DNA from: Dreissena polymorpha
Taxonomy: Eukaryota; Mollusca; Bivalvia; Myida; Dreissenidae
Length of the DNA: 64,000 bases
Assembly: GCF_020536995.1 (NCBI RefSeq)
Contig: NC_068359.1
Coordinates: forward strand, 120,516,436 to 120,580,435
Direction of reading: 5' to 3'
A program made the position numbers and the translations under genes. Positions 1 to 11,261 of the stretch are shown here, in pieces (position 1 is the first letter of the stretch; the number at the start of each line of letters is the position of its first letter). Under the pieces are notes generated by a model that was given only the letters and a program-made list of their open reading frames with translations, was not told where the DNA came from and searched no databases.

Positions 1-2
1 CA

Positions 3-103
3 CATGTCCATAACCCTTCAGGACAGATACCTGAAGTACAGGTAGATAGACTTCATGTCCATAGCCTTTCAGGACAGATACCTGGAGTACAGGTAAATAG
101 AGT
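3..103. repeat. Two-copy 51-bp tandem repeat at window edge
   Basis: The motif catgtccata recurs at 3 and 54, followed each time by a diverged copy of the same sequence (ttcaggacagatacctg). The array may continue left of the window. From 104 to 445 I see nothing recognisable. Confidence 0.75.
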
Positions 104-445
104 AGAGATACGCCTTCATATCTGGATTTGGTAATTGATTATCTAACATAGGTCTTTTTAGAAGATTTCCATTTCTTAATCCGACAGTTTTTACTGAAAA
201 TTTATGAAGGTGTTTGTGGACACAATATAAGCCAATTATGACTTATCACATAAGGCATATTTCAGTTGCGACCTTTAAATTATATAACATTAGCTGTTTC
301 AGCTGTTTTTCTCTCTCCCTTTCCCAACAGTTTTTATTGGATTGTCACCAAAAATGGGCACACATTTGCATTTTTTGTACACATAAGGCTAGAAACTACA
401 AGGTTATGACTTTTAATTCATTTAGAATGTTCCTGTTGAGCTCAC

Positions 446-932
446 TTAAAGCGGTTATATACGATTTTGTCAAATATTTATGAATTTATATAAAATGTGT
501 AAAAAACTAATTATATATATATTTCAATATAAATTAAAATAAAATCTAAGAAGAACATGTGTCGAAAAATGCGAAATAAGCCAGATATTTAATTCTCAAA
601 TTGAAAACGGCTGTACAGCCGAATTCGCCAGCATGTATATCATACATGTACAATGTGAATCTAAACTTAGTTTAACGGTTTATTTGAATTTCTGCAACGA
701 TATCTATTCATACGACACACGAACTCCAATCCTAATACAAAGACGAATGCTTCGGTTATTGTAGGAAAATATGTTCGTCACAATCGGCTCGGGCCGCTAA
801 TTTGTCTTTGCTGCATTTTATGAAATTCGGCTTTAATGTATAATTTTTCTTGTCTATTTTGTGTAATTGTAACATATTTTATCAATATATTACAAATAAA
901 CACATATAAAAAATCGTATATACCCGCTTTAA
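446..932. mobile_element. MITE with TTAA ends, solo copy
   Basis: About 487 bp bounded by inverted ends (TTAAAGCGGTTATATACG on the left, CGTATATACCCGCTTTAA on the right). TTAA at both ends suggests a piggyBac-type target site, but that is inference. There is no transposase. The same family forms the fold-back structure at 11389-12251. Confidence 0.75.
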
Positions 933-986
933 GCATGACATGCATTGTCAACTTTAGATTGTTGCCACTGTAAAAGCCACACATTC

Positions 987-2833
987 ATGAAACTTGGTCA
1001 GAATCTTGGTCACATGTGTCAAATATTTGGTAACCAATTCAAATCTTAGGAAAACAATATTTCCACTCCATAGGCCACATAAACTTGATAAAAATGGTCA
1101 GAATGTATATCTTGACAATATCAACCCATGTTTAAATCTGGGTCAAGTTGGGTCTAACACTAGGTTACCAGCTTTAAACTGTTGACCTTGAACCTACACC
1201 AGCGCTTCAGGGCCTTCTTGTTAGTACTTAACGTTTAGTATGTCCAACAATACTATCATATGGCAAAAAACATTGGACCTTTAGGCCCTCTTGTCTTTTT
1301 AGCTCACCTGATTGCTCAGATGAGCTTTTGTGACCGGTCTTTGTCCGTCGTCCGTCCGTCCGTTCACATTTGTTCGTAAACACTATAGAGGCCACATTTA
1401 TTGTCCGATCTTCATGAAACTTGGTCAGAAGCTTTGTCCCAATGAAATCTCGGTCGAGTTCGAAACTGGGTCGTGCAGGGTCAAAAACTAGGTCACTATG
1501 TCAAAAAAAAGAAAAAACTTGTTAACACTGTAGAAGTCACATTTTATGCCCAATCTTCATGTTACTTTGTCGAAATGTTTGTCTGAATGATATGATGGTT
1601 GAGTTCAAAAGTGGTTCCGGTCCGTTGAAAAACATGGCCGCCAGTGGGCGGGGCAGTTTTCCTTATTTGGCTATAGAGAAACCTTGTAAACACTCTAGAA
1701 GTCACAATTTTTGCCCAATCATCATGAAAGTTGGTTAACACATTGGTTTTATTGATATCTCGGACGAGTTCGAAAATGGTCCAGATTGGTGAAAAAACAT
1801 GGCCGCCAGTGGGCGGGGCATTTTTCTCTATATGTATATAGTGAAAACATATGAACTCTAGAAGTCACATTTTTGGGCCAATTTTCATGAAATTTAGTCA
1901 GAACATTGGTTTCCTTGATATGAGAGTTGAGTTCGAAAATGGTTCCGGTCAGTTGAATATCATGGCTGCGGGTGGGGGGGGGGGCAGTTTTCTTATAATA
2001 TTGATATAGTAAAAAAAGCTTGTGAACAAGCTCTAGAAGTCACAATTTTTGCCCAATCAAAATGAAACTTGGTGAAAAGATTGGTATTATATATATATCT
2101 CAGATGAGTTTGCAAATGGTCCCGATCGGTCAAAAAACAAGGCTGCCAGGGGGGTGGGGCAGTTTTCATTATGTGACTAGAGAGAAACCTTGTGATCGAT
2201 CACTATAGAAGTCACATTTTTTGCCTAATCATCGTGAAACTTAATCAATACATTGGTTTTATTGATTTCTCGGACAAGTTGGAAAATTGCTCAGATCGGT
2301 GAAACACACTTTTTAGCTCACCTGATTGCTCAGGTGAGGTTTTAGGAATGGTCTTTGTCCCTCGTCCGCCCGTCCACATTTGGTTTGTAAACACTCTAGC
2401 ATTCACATTTCTCAAGCATTCTTTATCAAAGTTGCTGAAAGATCTCAGTCCAGTTTGATAATGAGCAAAATCAAATAATTAATGCCATAATTATTGGCCT
2501 TAGATTGTCCAAATTTTCATTATATTATACAAAATCCTTGTAAACACTCTAGAGGTCACAATTTTGTTTCAGATTTTATGAATCTTGGTCACAATAATTA
2601 TTTTTCTAAGCAAAGTTTGATGTTTGGTAAGGGGGTCAACTCAAAATATAGGTTACCATTTTAAATCTTACAAAAACAAAAACACTCCATACGCCAGAGT
2701 TTTGGTTCAATAATTATGAAACTTGACCAGGATGTTTGTCTGGACAATATCTAGGTCTAGTTTGACGTTTGGTAAATATTGAATGAACCGACTCCTCTCA
2801 GGTGAGCGAACTTGGGCCATCTTGGCCCTCTTG
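987..2833 (-). repeat. Bivalve compound repeat (acaagagggcc...gtgagctaaaaa family)
   Basis: Read on the minus strand it starts with aacaagagggccaagatggc near 2833 and has internal gtgagctaaaaa boundaries near 2311 and 1303. The inside is a diverged tandem of about 170 bp carrying 'atggccgccagtgggcgggg' and 'catgaaacttggtcaga', with a cgtccgtccgtccg run near one boundary. The stretch 987-1300 is an older related fragment. A matching element in opposite orientation begins at 62881. Bases 2834-3119 hold nothing recognisable. Confidence 0.75.
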
Positions 2834-3119
2834 TTATTAATTTTTTCTGGTCTTGAAACATGATTAAATTGACAGAACAGTTATTTAGGTAGCTTTTGAA
2901 TTAATTAGCAAACTGTGTTAAGAATGGTTATCAGTACATAATCAGTACCCATGTCGGCCATGTGCCAGTGTATTACTTGAAAGGAATGCTGTCTAGAGTG
3001 CTTCCTATTATGGACTTAACATCCATTGTGGATGCAAACTCCTGGCCTAATTGGTAACAATTGGCACCAAAATTCTTTTAGTATAGACCTTTCCTCTACA
3101 AGATGGTGTGTAATTAATA

Positions 3120-3627
3120 GTTTAGCTAGACATTGGTACTGGTCTGTACTCTACAATGTGGTGCGTTATGTATGGTTTAGATTTGACATTTGTACTGGTC
3201 AGTAAGTGGACTCTACAATGTGGTGCGTTCAGGTTTGACATGGGTATCAGTCTACAATGTCATGTGTTATGTTTAGTTGAGGTTTGACCTCGGTACCAGT
3301 CTACAATGTGGTGTGTTATGTATGGTTCAGGTTTGACATTTGTACTGGTCCTTAAGTGTACTCTACAATGTGTTGCGTTATGTATGGTTCAGGTTGGACA
3401 GGGGTACCAGTCTATAATGTGATGTGTTATGTATGGTTCAGGTTTGACATGGATGTATTATGTATGGTTCAGGTTTGACATTGGTGTGTTATTTATGTTT
3501 AAGGGTTGACACAGATGTGCAATGTATGGTTCAGGTTTGACATAGGTGTGTTATGTATGGTTCAGGTTGGACATGGATGTGTTATGTATGGTTCAGGTTT
3601 GACATGGCTGTGTTTTGTATGGTTCAG
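3120..3627 (+). repeat. Minisatellite made of the acceptor and start of the next exon
   Basis: About ten imperfect copies of a motif centred on tatggttcaggtttgacatgg, in short (about 30 bp) and long (about 60 bp) spacings. The last copy runs straight into the laminin-G exon, whose predicted acceptor is ttcag with first bases gtttgacatgggtacc. Several array copies extend to gggtacc, so they contain the splice acceptor plus about 16 exon bases. Confidence 0.85.
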
Positions 3628-3815
3628 GTTTGACATGGGTACCCGTCCGGCCGTACTGAAGTCCCGTTCTCGGGTCAATGATGGCTCTCAGCACCGGGTG
3701 GTGGTGGACAGACTGGGACGGGCTGGCTCCATTAGCGTGGATAGGGACGAGACTGTGCATGTAACATCACAGGGACCCTTGCAGATGCTCAACGTTAATG
3801 GAGACATCTACTTTG
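3628..3815 (+). CDS. Laminin G domain exon
   Basis: This exon (phase 2 in, phase 1 out) encodes a typical laminin-G core: FDMGTRPAVL, then SRVNDGSQHRVVVDRLGRAG, then ISVDRDETV and DIYFG. The family pattern is YDLGSGPAVL...NDGxWHxV...LYVGG, as in perlecan, agrin, laminin alpha and related extracellular matrix or adhesion proteins. The usual Trp of DGxWH is Gln here. The acceptor is ttcag and the donor is the weak gtcatt; splicing to 4268 rebuilds YFGGL exactly, which supports both sites. Upstream exons would lie left of the window. The domain call is strong, but the parent gene cannot be named, and a relict exon is possible. Confidence 0.75.
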
Positions 3816-3816
3816 G

Positions 3817-3917
3817 TCATTTAGTTCAGTCCTTGAGATGTTCCACATATCTCTGCATTTTACCAGTTCAAGATGCTTAATGTTTGCGGAATGTATCAGA
3901 TAATACGATCAAAAAAG
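3817..3917. repeat. First copy of a roughly 100-bp direct duplication
   Basis: The first hundred bases of the intron after the laminin-G exon (from tcatttagttcagtccttg to gatcaaaaaag) recur at 5709-5803 with a few differences and a short deletion. The SINE at 3918 follows this copy only. Confidence 0.85.
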
Positions 3918-4116
3918 CAGGTCGCCGTGGTGTGATGGATATGGTGTCCGCCTAGCGACCGGGAGGTCACGGGTCCGATCCCCAACGTGGGAGCGTTCTT
4001 TAGATTTCCCCCAAAGACACCAAGTACTGGTTCTAGGTCCAGGAAACGGACTCGAGAGAGTTTATATAAGCCTGAGGCTTTCGATGCAATCGAACTTTAA
4101 TAAATAGGTTTAAACT
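3918..4116 (+). mobile_element. tRNA-derived SINE
   Basis: The tRNA-like head has a box-A-like segment (gtggtgtgatggatatggtg) and a box-B-like segment (gggtccgatccc), followed by a body shared with two other copies in the window ('tttagatttc', 'aaagacac') and the tail taataaataggtttaaacta. It is a Pol III-type retroelement, not a tRNA gene: the 3' half does not fold as a tRNA. Related copies: 43995-44168 (+) and 57283-57484 (-). Confidence 0.8.
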
Positions 4117-4267
4117 AGTGAAGAAAATATTTTTCTTTTGTAAATGAATTATTTGTTGGTTTTTGTGTTATTTATCAGTACATATATATAATAACTGCTT
4201 ACTCATTTGACTTTTACAAACCCTAGATTATTGAAACAAACTTTCCATCGCAAATTTACTTTTTCAG

Positions 4268-4309
4268 GAGGACTTTCAAACCTGGCCTTTATGACAGACA
4301 ATGCTCACA
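4268..4309 (+). CDS. Second laminin G exon (42 nt)
   Basis: It lies between a ctttttcag acceptor and a gtaaga donor and is phase 1 in, phase 1 out. Joined to the exon ending at 3815 it reads YFGGLSNLAFMTDNAH, matching the LYVGGL strand of laminin G domains. The next expected exon (the GFxGCI segment) was not seen downstream on this strand, so the gene is either interrupted by a very long intron or degraded. Confidence 0.65.
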
Positions 4310-6994
4310 GTAAGAACCTGTTAATAATACCCGCAAGGGAAGTTAGACAGTATAGATAGATAGATAGAACTTTGAGGGCTGTATAGGGAACATAAGTATC
4401 ACTGGGAGGAGAATTCTCTTGAAAGAGGACGCAGTAGGAGCATATAACTTGAAGGCATGTTCACCGTAGGACATGCAAGTCATAGGTTGATAGTGTACAA
4501 CAATTTACAGTTACATTGTGTACAATTGCGCAAATAGAAATAGTGAACTCATTAAGATTGTTAATGCATAATTAGGCTTCTCTTCAAGACAGTGAAGACC
4601 ACCTGAAATGGGTCGTCACAAAGCTACAGTGAAGTAAATATCATGCAGAAAACATAAACATAGTTAGTAGTCTGGCATTTGTTTTAATTGGAAAATTGTA
4701 AAACTGTTGAACTTTTAATATGGTCATTTGAGATTGTATTCAGAGATGTTTGCTGTCAGCACCAGTGCTGCATGTTGCTGTGGTAACCATGGGTGGGTGG
4801 TGTGCTTCGGTAGACAGCTAGCAATGTTGTCATAGCTCGCGTGTCAGTGGGTGTGGAAGTCTGATGTATTGCTTATTTACATAGTCTTTTTAAATCTGTA
4901 AAAACTGAACATGTAATAGATAATAGATTGTATTGTGTCTGTATTGGATCTGAAGATCATTTAATGTAAGAAACAAGGTGTGCAAGTACAAATTATTCTA
5001 TATAAATATTGTCATATTATGTTATGTTAAGCATTCACTAATGTATTTAAGATCATAGAACACTTTTGAATAAGTTCAATACATTTTTACAGTAATCCCA
5101 ACGCACAAACTAACAAAATGTTAAACAGGTTGCAAGTGATTTATTCATGTGTATATAGTCCTAACAAAGAACACCGGTTAACAATGAAATGTAATGTACC
5201 GGTAGTTATTCTGAGATTGAAGTGTGTGTGAGTGTTTGCTATCTATGTATACTTTCCATACCTATGTGTAACGCTTACTATACTGTCAAACTGACTGTCA
5301 TGATAATTATGTATGTTTTGTTAGTTGTGTCAATCCTACATTGAAATCCTACATACATTTTGTGTATTTGCCAAAAACTAATCAAAGAATTATTGAATTA
5401 TATGAAAGTTAATTAAAAAGAAACGACACAGAACCGACAATGCTGTTTGTTTTACGGATAGATATTTTCAACATTACTTTTGTTATGGAGGTAGATAAGT
5501 TAATCAAACTTAAATGATCATTTAATAAGTATTTTATACATCTGTTTTAAACTGGATCTGTTTCAATGTCAGTGGTTTAAATGGGAATATATGCTTCCAC
5601 TTCACGACCAGTATGTACAGACAGTTTATGCATGAAACCTTAGGCTTTTTGCCTACCAATGTGACCTTGTTGCTCCTATATTGAAACTATTTGGCCAGTG
5701 CAGTTTAATCATTTAGTTCAGTCCTTGAGATGTTCCACATATCTCTGCATAGTTCAAGATGCTTAATGTTTACGGAATGTTTCAGATAATAGGATCAAAA
5801 AAGTAAATTACTGTGCACATTTGTCAAGCTTTTTTGTTGAAAATTGTTAAGCATATATCCAGATTAATGTGAATATACATACCGTTGACACCCGTACACT
5901 CAGCTTATTTTAACAAAAGCATTATGCCTTACAAATGTTTTAATATATATGATAGCCAAAGAAGAAATGAATAGAAGCAACGTTCTATTTACTGCCTATA
6001 GTGTTTTGTATTTTTAATTTAATGATTTACGTTTTTACTCATGAATACAATTTTGTAATTAAATTAATTTCTTTGTGTTTGTTGTTTCAAACAATCCAAC
6101 TGTTCTTTGACAAAGTGCGGTATAAGGAACAATCCCTCACAACCCCTTTCTTCAGTGATCAGTTATGGACCGACAGCTCTGTATCAAGGATAAATTTTCT
6201 ATATTGCTGCTGTGGGAAATGCAATACTAGTAAATAGAAAGGGACGGACTCGATGGGGTGATTGAAGATACATGTATCTTTATGTGTGATACCCAAATGC
6301 GCGGACAACTGTATATACATGTATACCGGTACATCCAGTTGAGACCCTTTTATACGTAAGAGTCTGCTCAGTTAGTACAAAATAAATATATGTGTCTTGC
6401 TGAATACCTGTGCTTTTATAAGAAGCGTATGCATTCCTGTTGACGGGGTTTATAAATACACAAATTCGTAAAACCGTACATAGTAGGGGTTAGACTTTGC
6501 TAGATAAGGTCGGGTGACTTTAATACCTATATCATATAACCTATTACTTGTTTTGTGTCTTCGAGAACGAAGCGAGTGTAGGAAAAGCATATTTTTCAAT
6601 CTATTTTTTTTTACCTACATGCTTTTGATATGCGAACACAAATGTTCACATGTATCCATTTCGGAGAAGTTAACTTATGTCAATGCGATGTGATGGGTTG
6701 GGTCGCCTTGATACGCTAGCGGTACTTCTAATAGATCCCCTTTATGAAATAAGTACCCACTGCATATACAGTTTTATGTTAGCACACAACTTATAACATT
6801 GAATTCATGTATTAAAATTAATACATCAACAAAAGAAACTAAACGACACACACAACCATAACGAAGTTACCAATACGGATGCGCTCACTCAGGAAGGTGA
6901 ATCATACATACAATAGAAACTGTAATTATAATGTAAACAACACTTTCGTCGTCGTGTGGCGTTTGTTATGCGAGAGAGGCGCCAGTCGCTGAGC
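4310..6994. other. No gene recognised; AT-rich intron or intergenic DNA
   Basis: The stretch holds a tagatagatagat microsatellite near 4357 and the second copy of the intron duplication at 5709-5803. An open frame at 6001-6237 matches nothing I know. I see no laminin-G continuation. Confidence 0.5.
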
Positions 6995-8068
6995 TCATTG
7001 TCTTCTGCCCCTGTAAACCAGTAGAGCCACGAGTGTCAATGCAAGAACGGCTGCCGTACAGCCCACAATCTTCGCTGCTCCATCAAAGGTGAACCGAGCA
7101 CGGGGCTTGTACCACTGTGGTCGGAACTCATTGCCGTTGGGTTTCCCATCCGTAAAGTCAAAGCGAATTACACCAGAAATTAGTTTAGCTTCTCTGGTTT
7201 TTGCTATATCCGGCAGTTCTTTAGGGTACTCTACATCCTGTTTGGTGTATGAAGGGATATGTGTGTTGAAGAAGCGAATTCCTTGGGAAGACCAATGCGT
7301 GGTCATTGAAATACTTTCATAGGCTTCTTGTTTATCTCGAAAATCGTTTGCAGTGGCCCAAATAGCAGGCGTCATGGAAACAAAGACACAGAAACGCCAC
7401 CTACCTGTGTGTTTGCGACCCTGCACTGGGCGAGTGTTTGCATGTATAAGTCTTGAATCCCAGAGTACCATACCGCCTTTTGGAACTGGGACGCGTTTTT
7501 CAATACATCCCTTTTGTTTCATAGCAACTATCTCCTCCTTTAGAAACGAATAAAAATTGTTAGTTATCGAGCGTATTCGTGCGCGAGGGTTGTTATTGTA
7601 GAAGTCTTCTAGGAGCAGGTGCGATCCCTGCAGCACTAAGAGTGTCCAGTCGTCCTCCGCCGCCTCCTCAAGGTACACGGCTCCCTGGTAGGCATGGAGA
7701 CCGACACGTGCTGCACTCTGGTCAACGTGCAGCCAGTGAGTCCCCGGCACGTGAAATTCTTCCACGCCATCTTCTGGCGGACGTCCGATGGCGATCGCAT
7801 CGAAACTTGAAAGTAATTTATCCGTGTTCCATAACTGAGCAAAAACTTTCTTGGATTTCATTCGGACGTTCCATGTTGGCTGCATATGCCCAGTGTTGTA
7901 GCGCTGAATAAGCGAGTGTGTGCTGTGCGGCCATTCGCCCGTCCGAAACTGCGACAGCCAGGCTCTGTACTGAATAATCGCAGCATCGCACTCTCCGGCA
8001 TTGAGCACATCCTCCACCACAGTGAACCCCTGCCTACTCAGCTCCCCAAAGTGCGCTTCGCTTAGCAT
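6995..8068 (-). CDS. Phytanoyl-CoA dioxygenase-like oxygenase, C-terminally membrane-anchored
   Basis: A single-exon gene of 357 aa, probably an Fe(II)/2-oxoglutarate dioxygenase of the PhyH superfamily. The double-stranded beta-helix iron triad is visible as H114 and D116 (THWLHVDQ) and H209 (RLIHANTRP), with R213 or R224 as candidate 2-oxoglutarate-binding arginine. Residues 334-353 (IVGCTAAVLALTLVALLVY) form one hydrophobic helix followed by RGRRQ, suggesting a tail anchor with the catalytic domain in the cytosol. The frame is open for 45 nt upstream without an ATG. A pyrimidine-rich acceptor (tgtttccttcag) ends 4 nt before the chosen ATG, so a non-coding 5' exon is likely. The substrate is unknown. 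Lack of introns amid intron-rich neighbours suggests retroposition or horizontal origin, but this is inference. Confidence 0.85.
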   Translation of the reverse strand: MLSEAHFGELSRQGFTVVEDVLNAGECDAAIIQYRAWLSQFRTGEWPHSTHSLIQRYNTGHMQPTWNVRMKSKKVFAQLWNTDKLLSSFDAIAIGRPPEDGVEEFHVPGTHWLHVDQSAARVGLHAYQGAVYLEEAAEDDWTLLVLQGSHLLLEDFYNNNPRARIRSITNNFYSFLKEEIVAMKQKGCIEKRVPVPKGGMVLWDSRLIHANTRPVQGRKHTGRWRFCVFVSMTPAIWATANDFRDKQEAYESISMTTHWSSQGIRFFNTHIPSYTKQDVEYPKELPDIAKTREAKLISGVIRFDFTDGKPNGNEFRPQWYKPRARFTFDGAAKIVGCTAAVLALTLVALLVYRGRRQ

Positions 8069-8930
8069 CGGCCTGAAGGAAACAGGTCGCACTTCTATAA
8101 GCTTACCTTGCAATTATAAATGTCTGATTATATATTGCATGACCCGTAAGTCTAGCAAAGTGCTGCGAGGCACAAGATTACATATGTGTACATGTGAATA
8201 TACAAGGTATCAGGCCCTAATGGTGAACCCAAATTTGCTATCAGTAAAAGTTCATGTTTTTGAATGTAAAAAGTCGAACTTTTTAAGTGACTGTTAGTCG
8301 TGACAAGTCAGCAAATCCATATATATTTGATTTTTAAGCCAACATTGAGAAGACGGCCTAGTCTGTCATTTTATTTGAAGAACAAAAATAGCGCATTAAG
8401 TTGTGAAATTACACAAAATATACGTGTTTAATTTTTAAATTGGGCAATCGGTCTTAATAATCAGTAATAATTGGAAACCATGTATATTAGTATATTTCAA
8501 GTTTTTATTTCATTTAATTCGCGTCAAATGAGACGCTTGAAGCGAAAAAAGTGGTTCGCAGAATCGGCTGTAAAACAAAAGTTCGTTGTCATGAATATTT
8601 AAGAGCCGTTATCCCTTATGAAATCGCACGCTATATTAAATTCTAATGGTATGCGCTCTTGTAAAGAAGACAACTCTTTATCCACCGTTGCATTTTACGA
8701 CCAAGTTTTTAATAGTACGTCAATCCATTGGTTGAATTTCCGAACAGAAGTGCTCGCGGAACCAATTAGTAATCTCATACATATTTTATGACTAAGATGT
8801 TTGATAGCCTTATTACCAATCCACGGGCGACCAAAAACCACAACTTAGCGAACGCGAGTTGCAACGAATGACCTGTGAAGTAAGTTGGTTCCTTTTTCCT
8901 AGTTCCTTTTTCCTTAAGTATTCGGTATTC

Positions 8931-9001
8931 TTATCATCCGAATTCGACGATTTAGCATCCCTGATCATTTTGCATTCTAAATCGTCGAATTCGGATGATA
9001 A
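8931..9001. repeat. Perfect 25-bp inverted repeat with 21-nt loop
   Basis: Left arm 8931-8955 (ttatcatccgaattcgacga, continuing tttag) pairs without mismatch with right arm 8977-9001. It lies about 0.9 kb upstream of the PhyH-like ATG. It could be a small palindromic element or a cruciform or hairpin site; no second copy was found in the window. Confidence 0.85.
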
Positions 9002-11261
9002 ACATTACTGACCAATCGTGAATACAAGTAAGCTCGTGACAGTTAATTCCTTAAAGTTTTAGAGTATCGGATACTGTTATGGTATTGATAGGTTCAAGCC
9101 ATGGTATAAAAACAAATAAAGAAAAAGTGCCTACCTTTACGGTTTCCTATCCGATAGGAAGTATTGAATCGAGTGTGAACTCCATGTTTATACTCAACTA
9201 AATACCTGACACGTCTAAATATGATTGATAGCTCAATGTTCAATGTTCAATGTCATGTCTATATTTAAACAAAAGACCAACTGAAATTATTATAAGTTGG
9301 TAGTTACTGAGCCCCCCCCCCCCCCTGCGAATAATTATTATTTTCTGACACTGACTCATTAATACATGAAAAAAATATCACCAACGTGTAAAGTTTTAGT
9401 CCTGGAATTGAATCGAATCGAACAGACGAACTACGTACATGTTCTACTGTTTCATTAAACTTGTGTAACACGTAGAGTAACGACTACCGGAATAACTTTG
9501 CAAAACCGAAATTTCGCAATCTCAAGTACATTTTTCCTTTAAGGTATTCATGTTTTAGAGTTTGCAAAAATGCTTCTATGTGATCATTTATTGATATTTT
9601 TTTTAATATAATATTTCGATTTCTTTTGCCAACTTTTTTTTGTTTGAAATATCCTTTCCCGTGGGATTTTTTCTCATTGGAATTTTTTCCAACATAGAAA
9701 TGGGAACGTTTTTATTTCAAAGAAAATTGAACAAAAATCTGCACAAACACTGGTAGAATGCTTAAAATCGATAACTTAGAATAAACAATCTTATAAAAAA
9801 TTCGAAAATCCCATGCAGAAAAAGTGACAAAATAAATCCGATGTGAAAACATGAAAAATCCCCTTGGCAAATGAAAAATCCAATGGGAAAATGCAAAAAT
9901 CACATGAAAAGACCGATTTCGCTCACAAATTTCATTGTAAAAATAAGCTCATTTTAAAGCAAACATAATTGATTATTAATCAACGATTTTATTTATCGCA
10001 TACTTGATATAAAAGAGGCAACTTTTAAAGAAAATGGGTACTTTAATTTTCGAAATTTCGATTTCCCAAATTGTTTCCGGTGACCATTGATAACGACAAC
10101 CGAATGTAACTATAGGACTCAATTCAAGCATATAATTGATGCTAATGGATTTCACGTGTATCTCACTTATGTTTTCCAGCTATACTGCAATACGTTTGAG
10201 AAGCCGTACCCAGAACTTACTAGAGTGCGCTCCGAACAGAAGTTCTATGCAGATTGAGATCAGTTGAAGCGAGTTATTTCTACTATATGCCAACAATAAC
10301 AGAGTATTTTTGCGAACTTTTCCAAATAACAGACCATACCGAAACCGCATAGTCAGGCCTCACATCCAACTGTAACACGTGGAAAGGACTGCGTGGCAGT
10401 AATCACGTTGACACATTTGTTATCAAATACATATATGTATATCGACCCATATGCGACATTTTATTTCGCAAACGTATAATAAATGTACAACTTGTATATG
10501 GTCGCAACTGTATGAAGGTCGGTTATCAGCTGATTGAAGGAAACATAAGTACAGTTGCAGATAAACATTAAACACCAATTGTGTAAGATATTAAAGAAGT
10601 GGTTTTATCATCGTTCGCATGTGATTGTATGACAATGAGTCAGAATTACAAGCCAAGAGTCAGAACAAAGATTGGCCAATAAACAACGATACTGGTAACA
10701 TAATATCGAGTCTATCGTGATCTAAACGATAGACGTATTTTTGCGGCTTAACTTTCTAACCCATATTTTCACCTTAATTTACCTTTACAAGATATAGAAA
10801 TTTCCCGCCAGTAGGCTCAAATAAATAGCTGTATTTTTCAAATTTGTTTAAAAAAAACACACTTGGTAAATATATAACTTTTTGACTAAAGACCCAGTCA
10901 CACGGCGCATTGCGGCTTAATCACGTACACAACGTTTAGAACATCTGGTGGACGAGATCGTTAGTGGAAATTCTGGTCAACATTTGCTTGGCCGTGCTTT
11001 GGACATTTTTTGTACTTGGTCTGGCCGTCGGCGGCTGTTCCACTGCTGAAACAATTCCTATGCACGGCTAACCATTTCCAGTCGCGTGGAAGGTCTGAAA
11101 TAGGTTCGCGCGTGTTTCAACGCGGGAAAATAAAATGCAAGTTATCACGGCTAGCCGCGGCCTTATCGCGTCTGGAGCAATGCTGATCACGTGTAGAGCA
11201 CGATCGTAAAACGGGAACTCTACTGCCATAGAACTATCCAATCACGACTCAAAACCAAACC
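9002..11261. other. No gene recognised between PhyH-like gene and LINE
   Basis: AT-rich DNA with a poly-C run near 9312 and a diverged internal repetition of 'aaaatccc' near 9830-9910. The stretch 10890-11215 is richer in CpG and looks like an old dispersed repeat: it contains tttcaacgcgggaaaataa, which recurs near 14957. No open frame here resembles a protein family. Confidence 0.4.

Noticed and set aside
3918-3990. tRNA gene
   Set aside because: Box A and B are present, but no cloverleaf can be completed and the head continues into a SINE body with two other copies.
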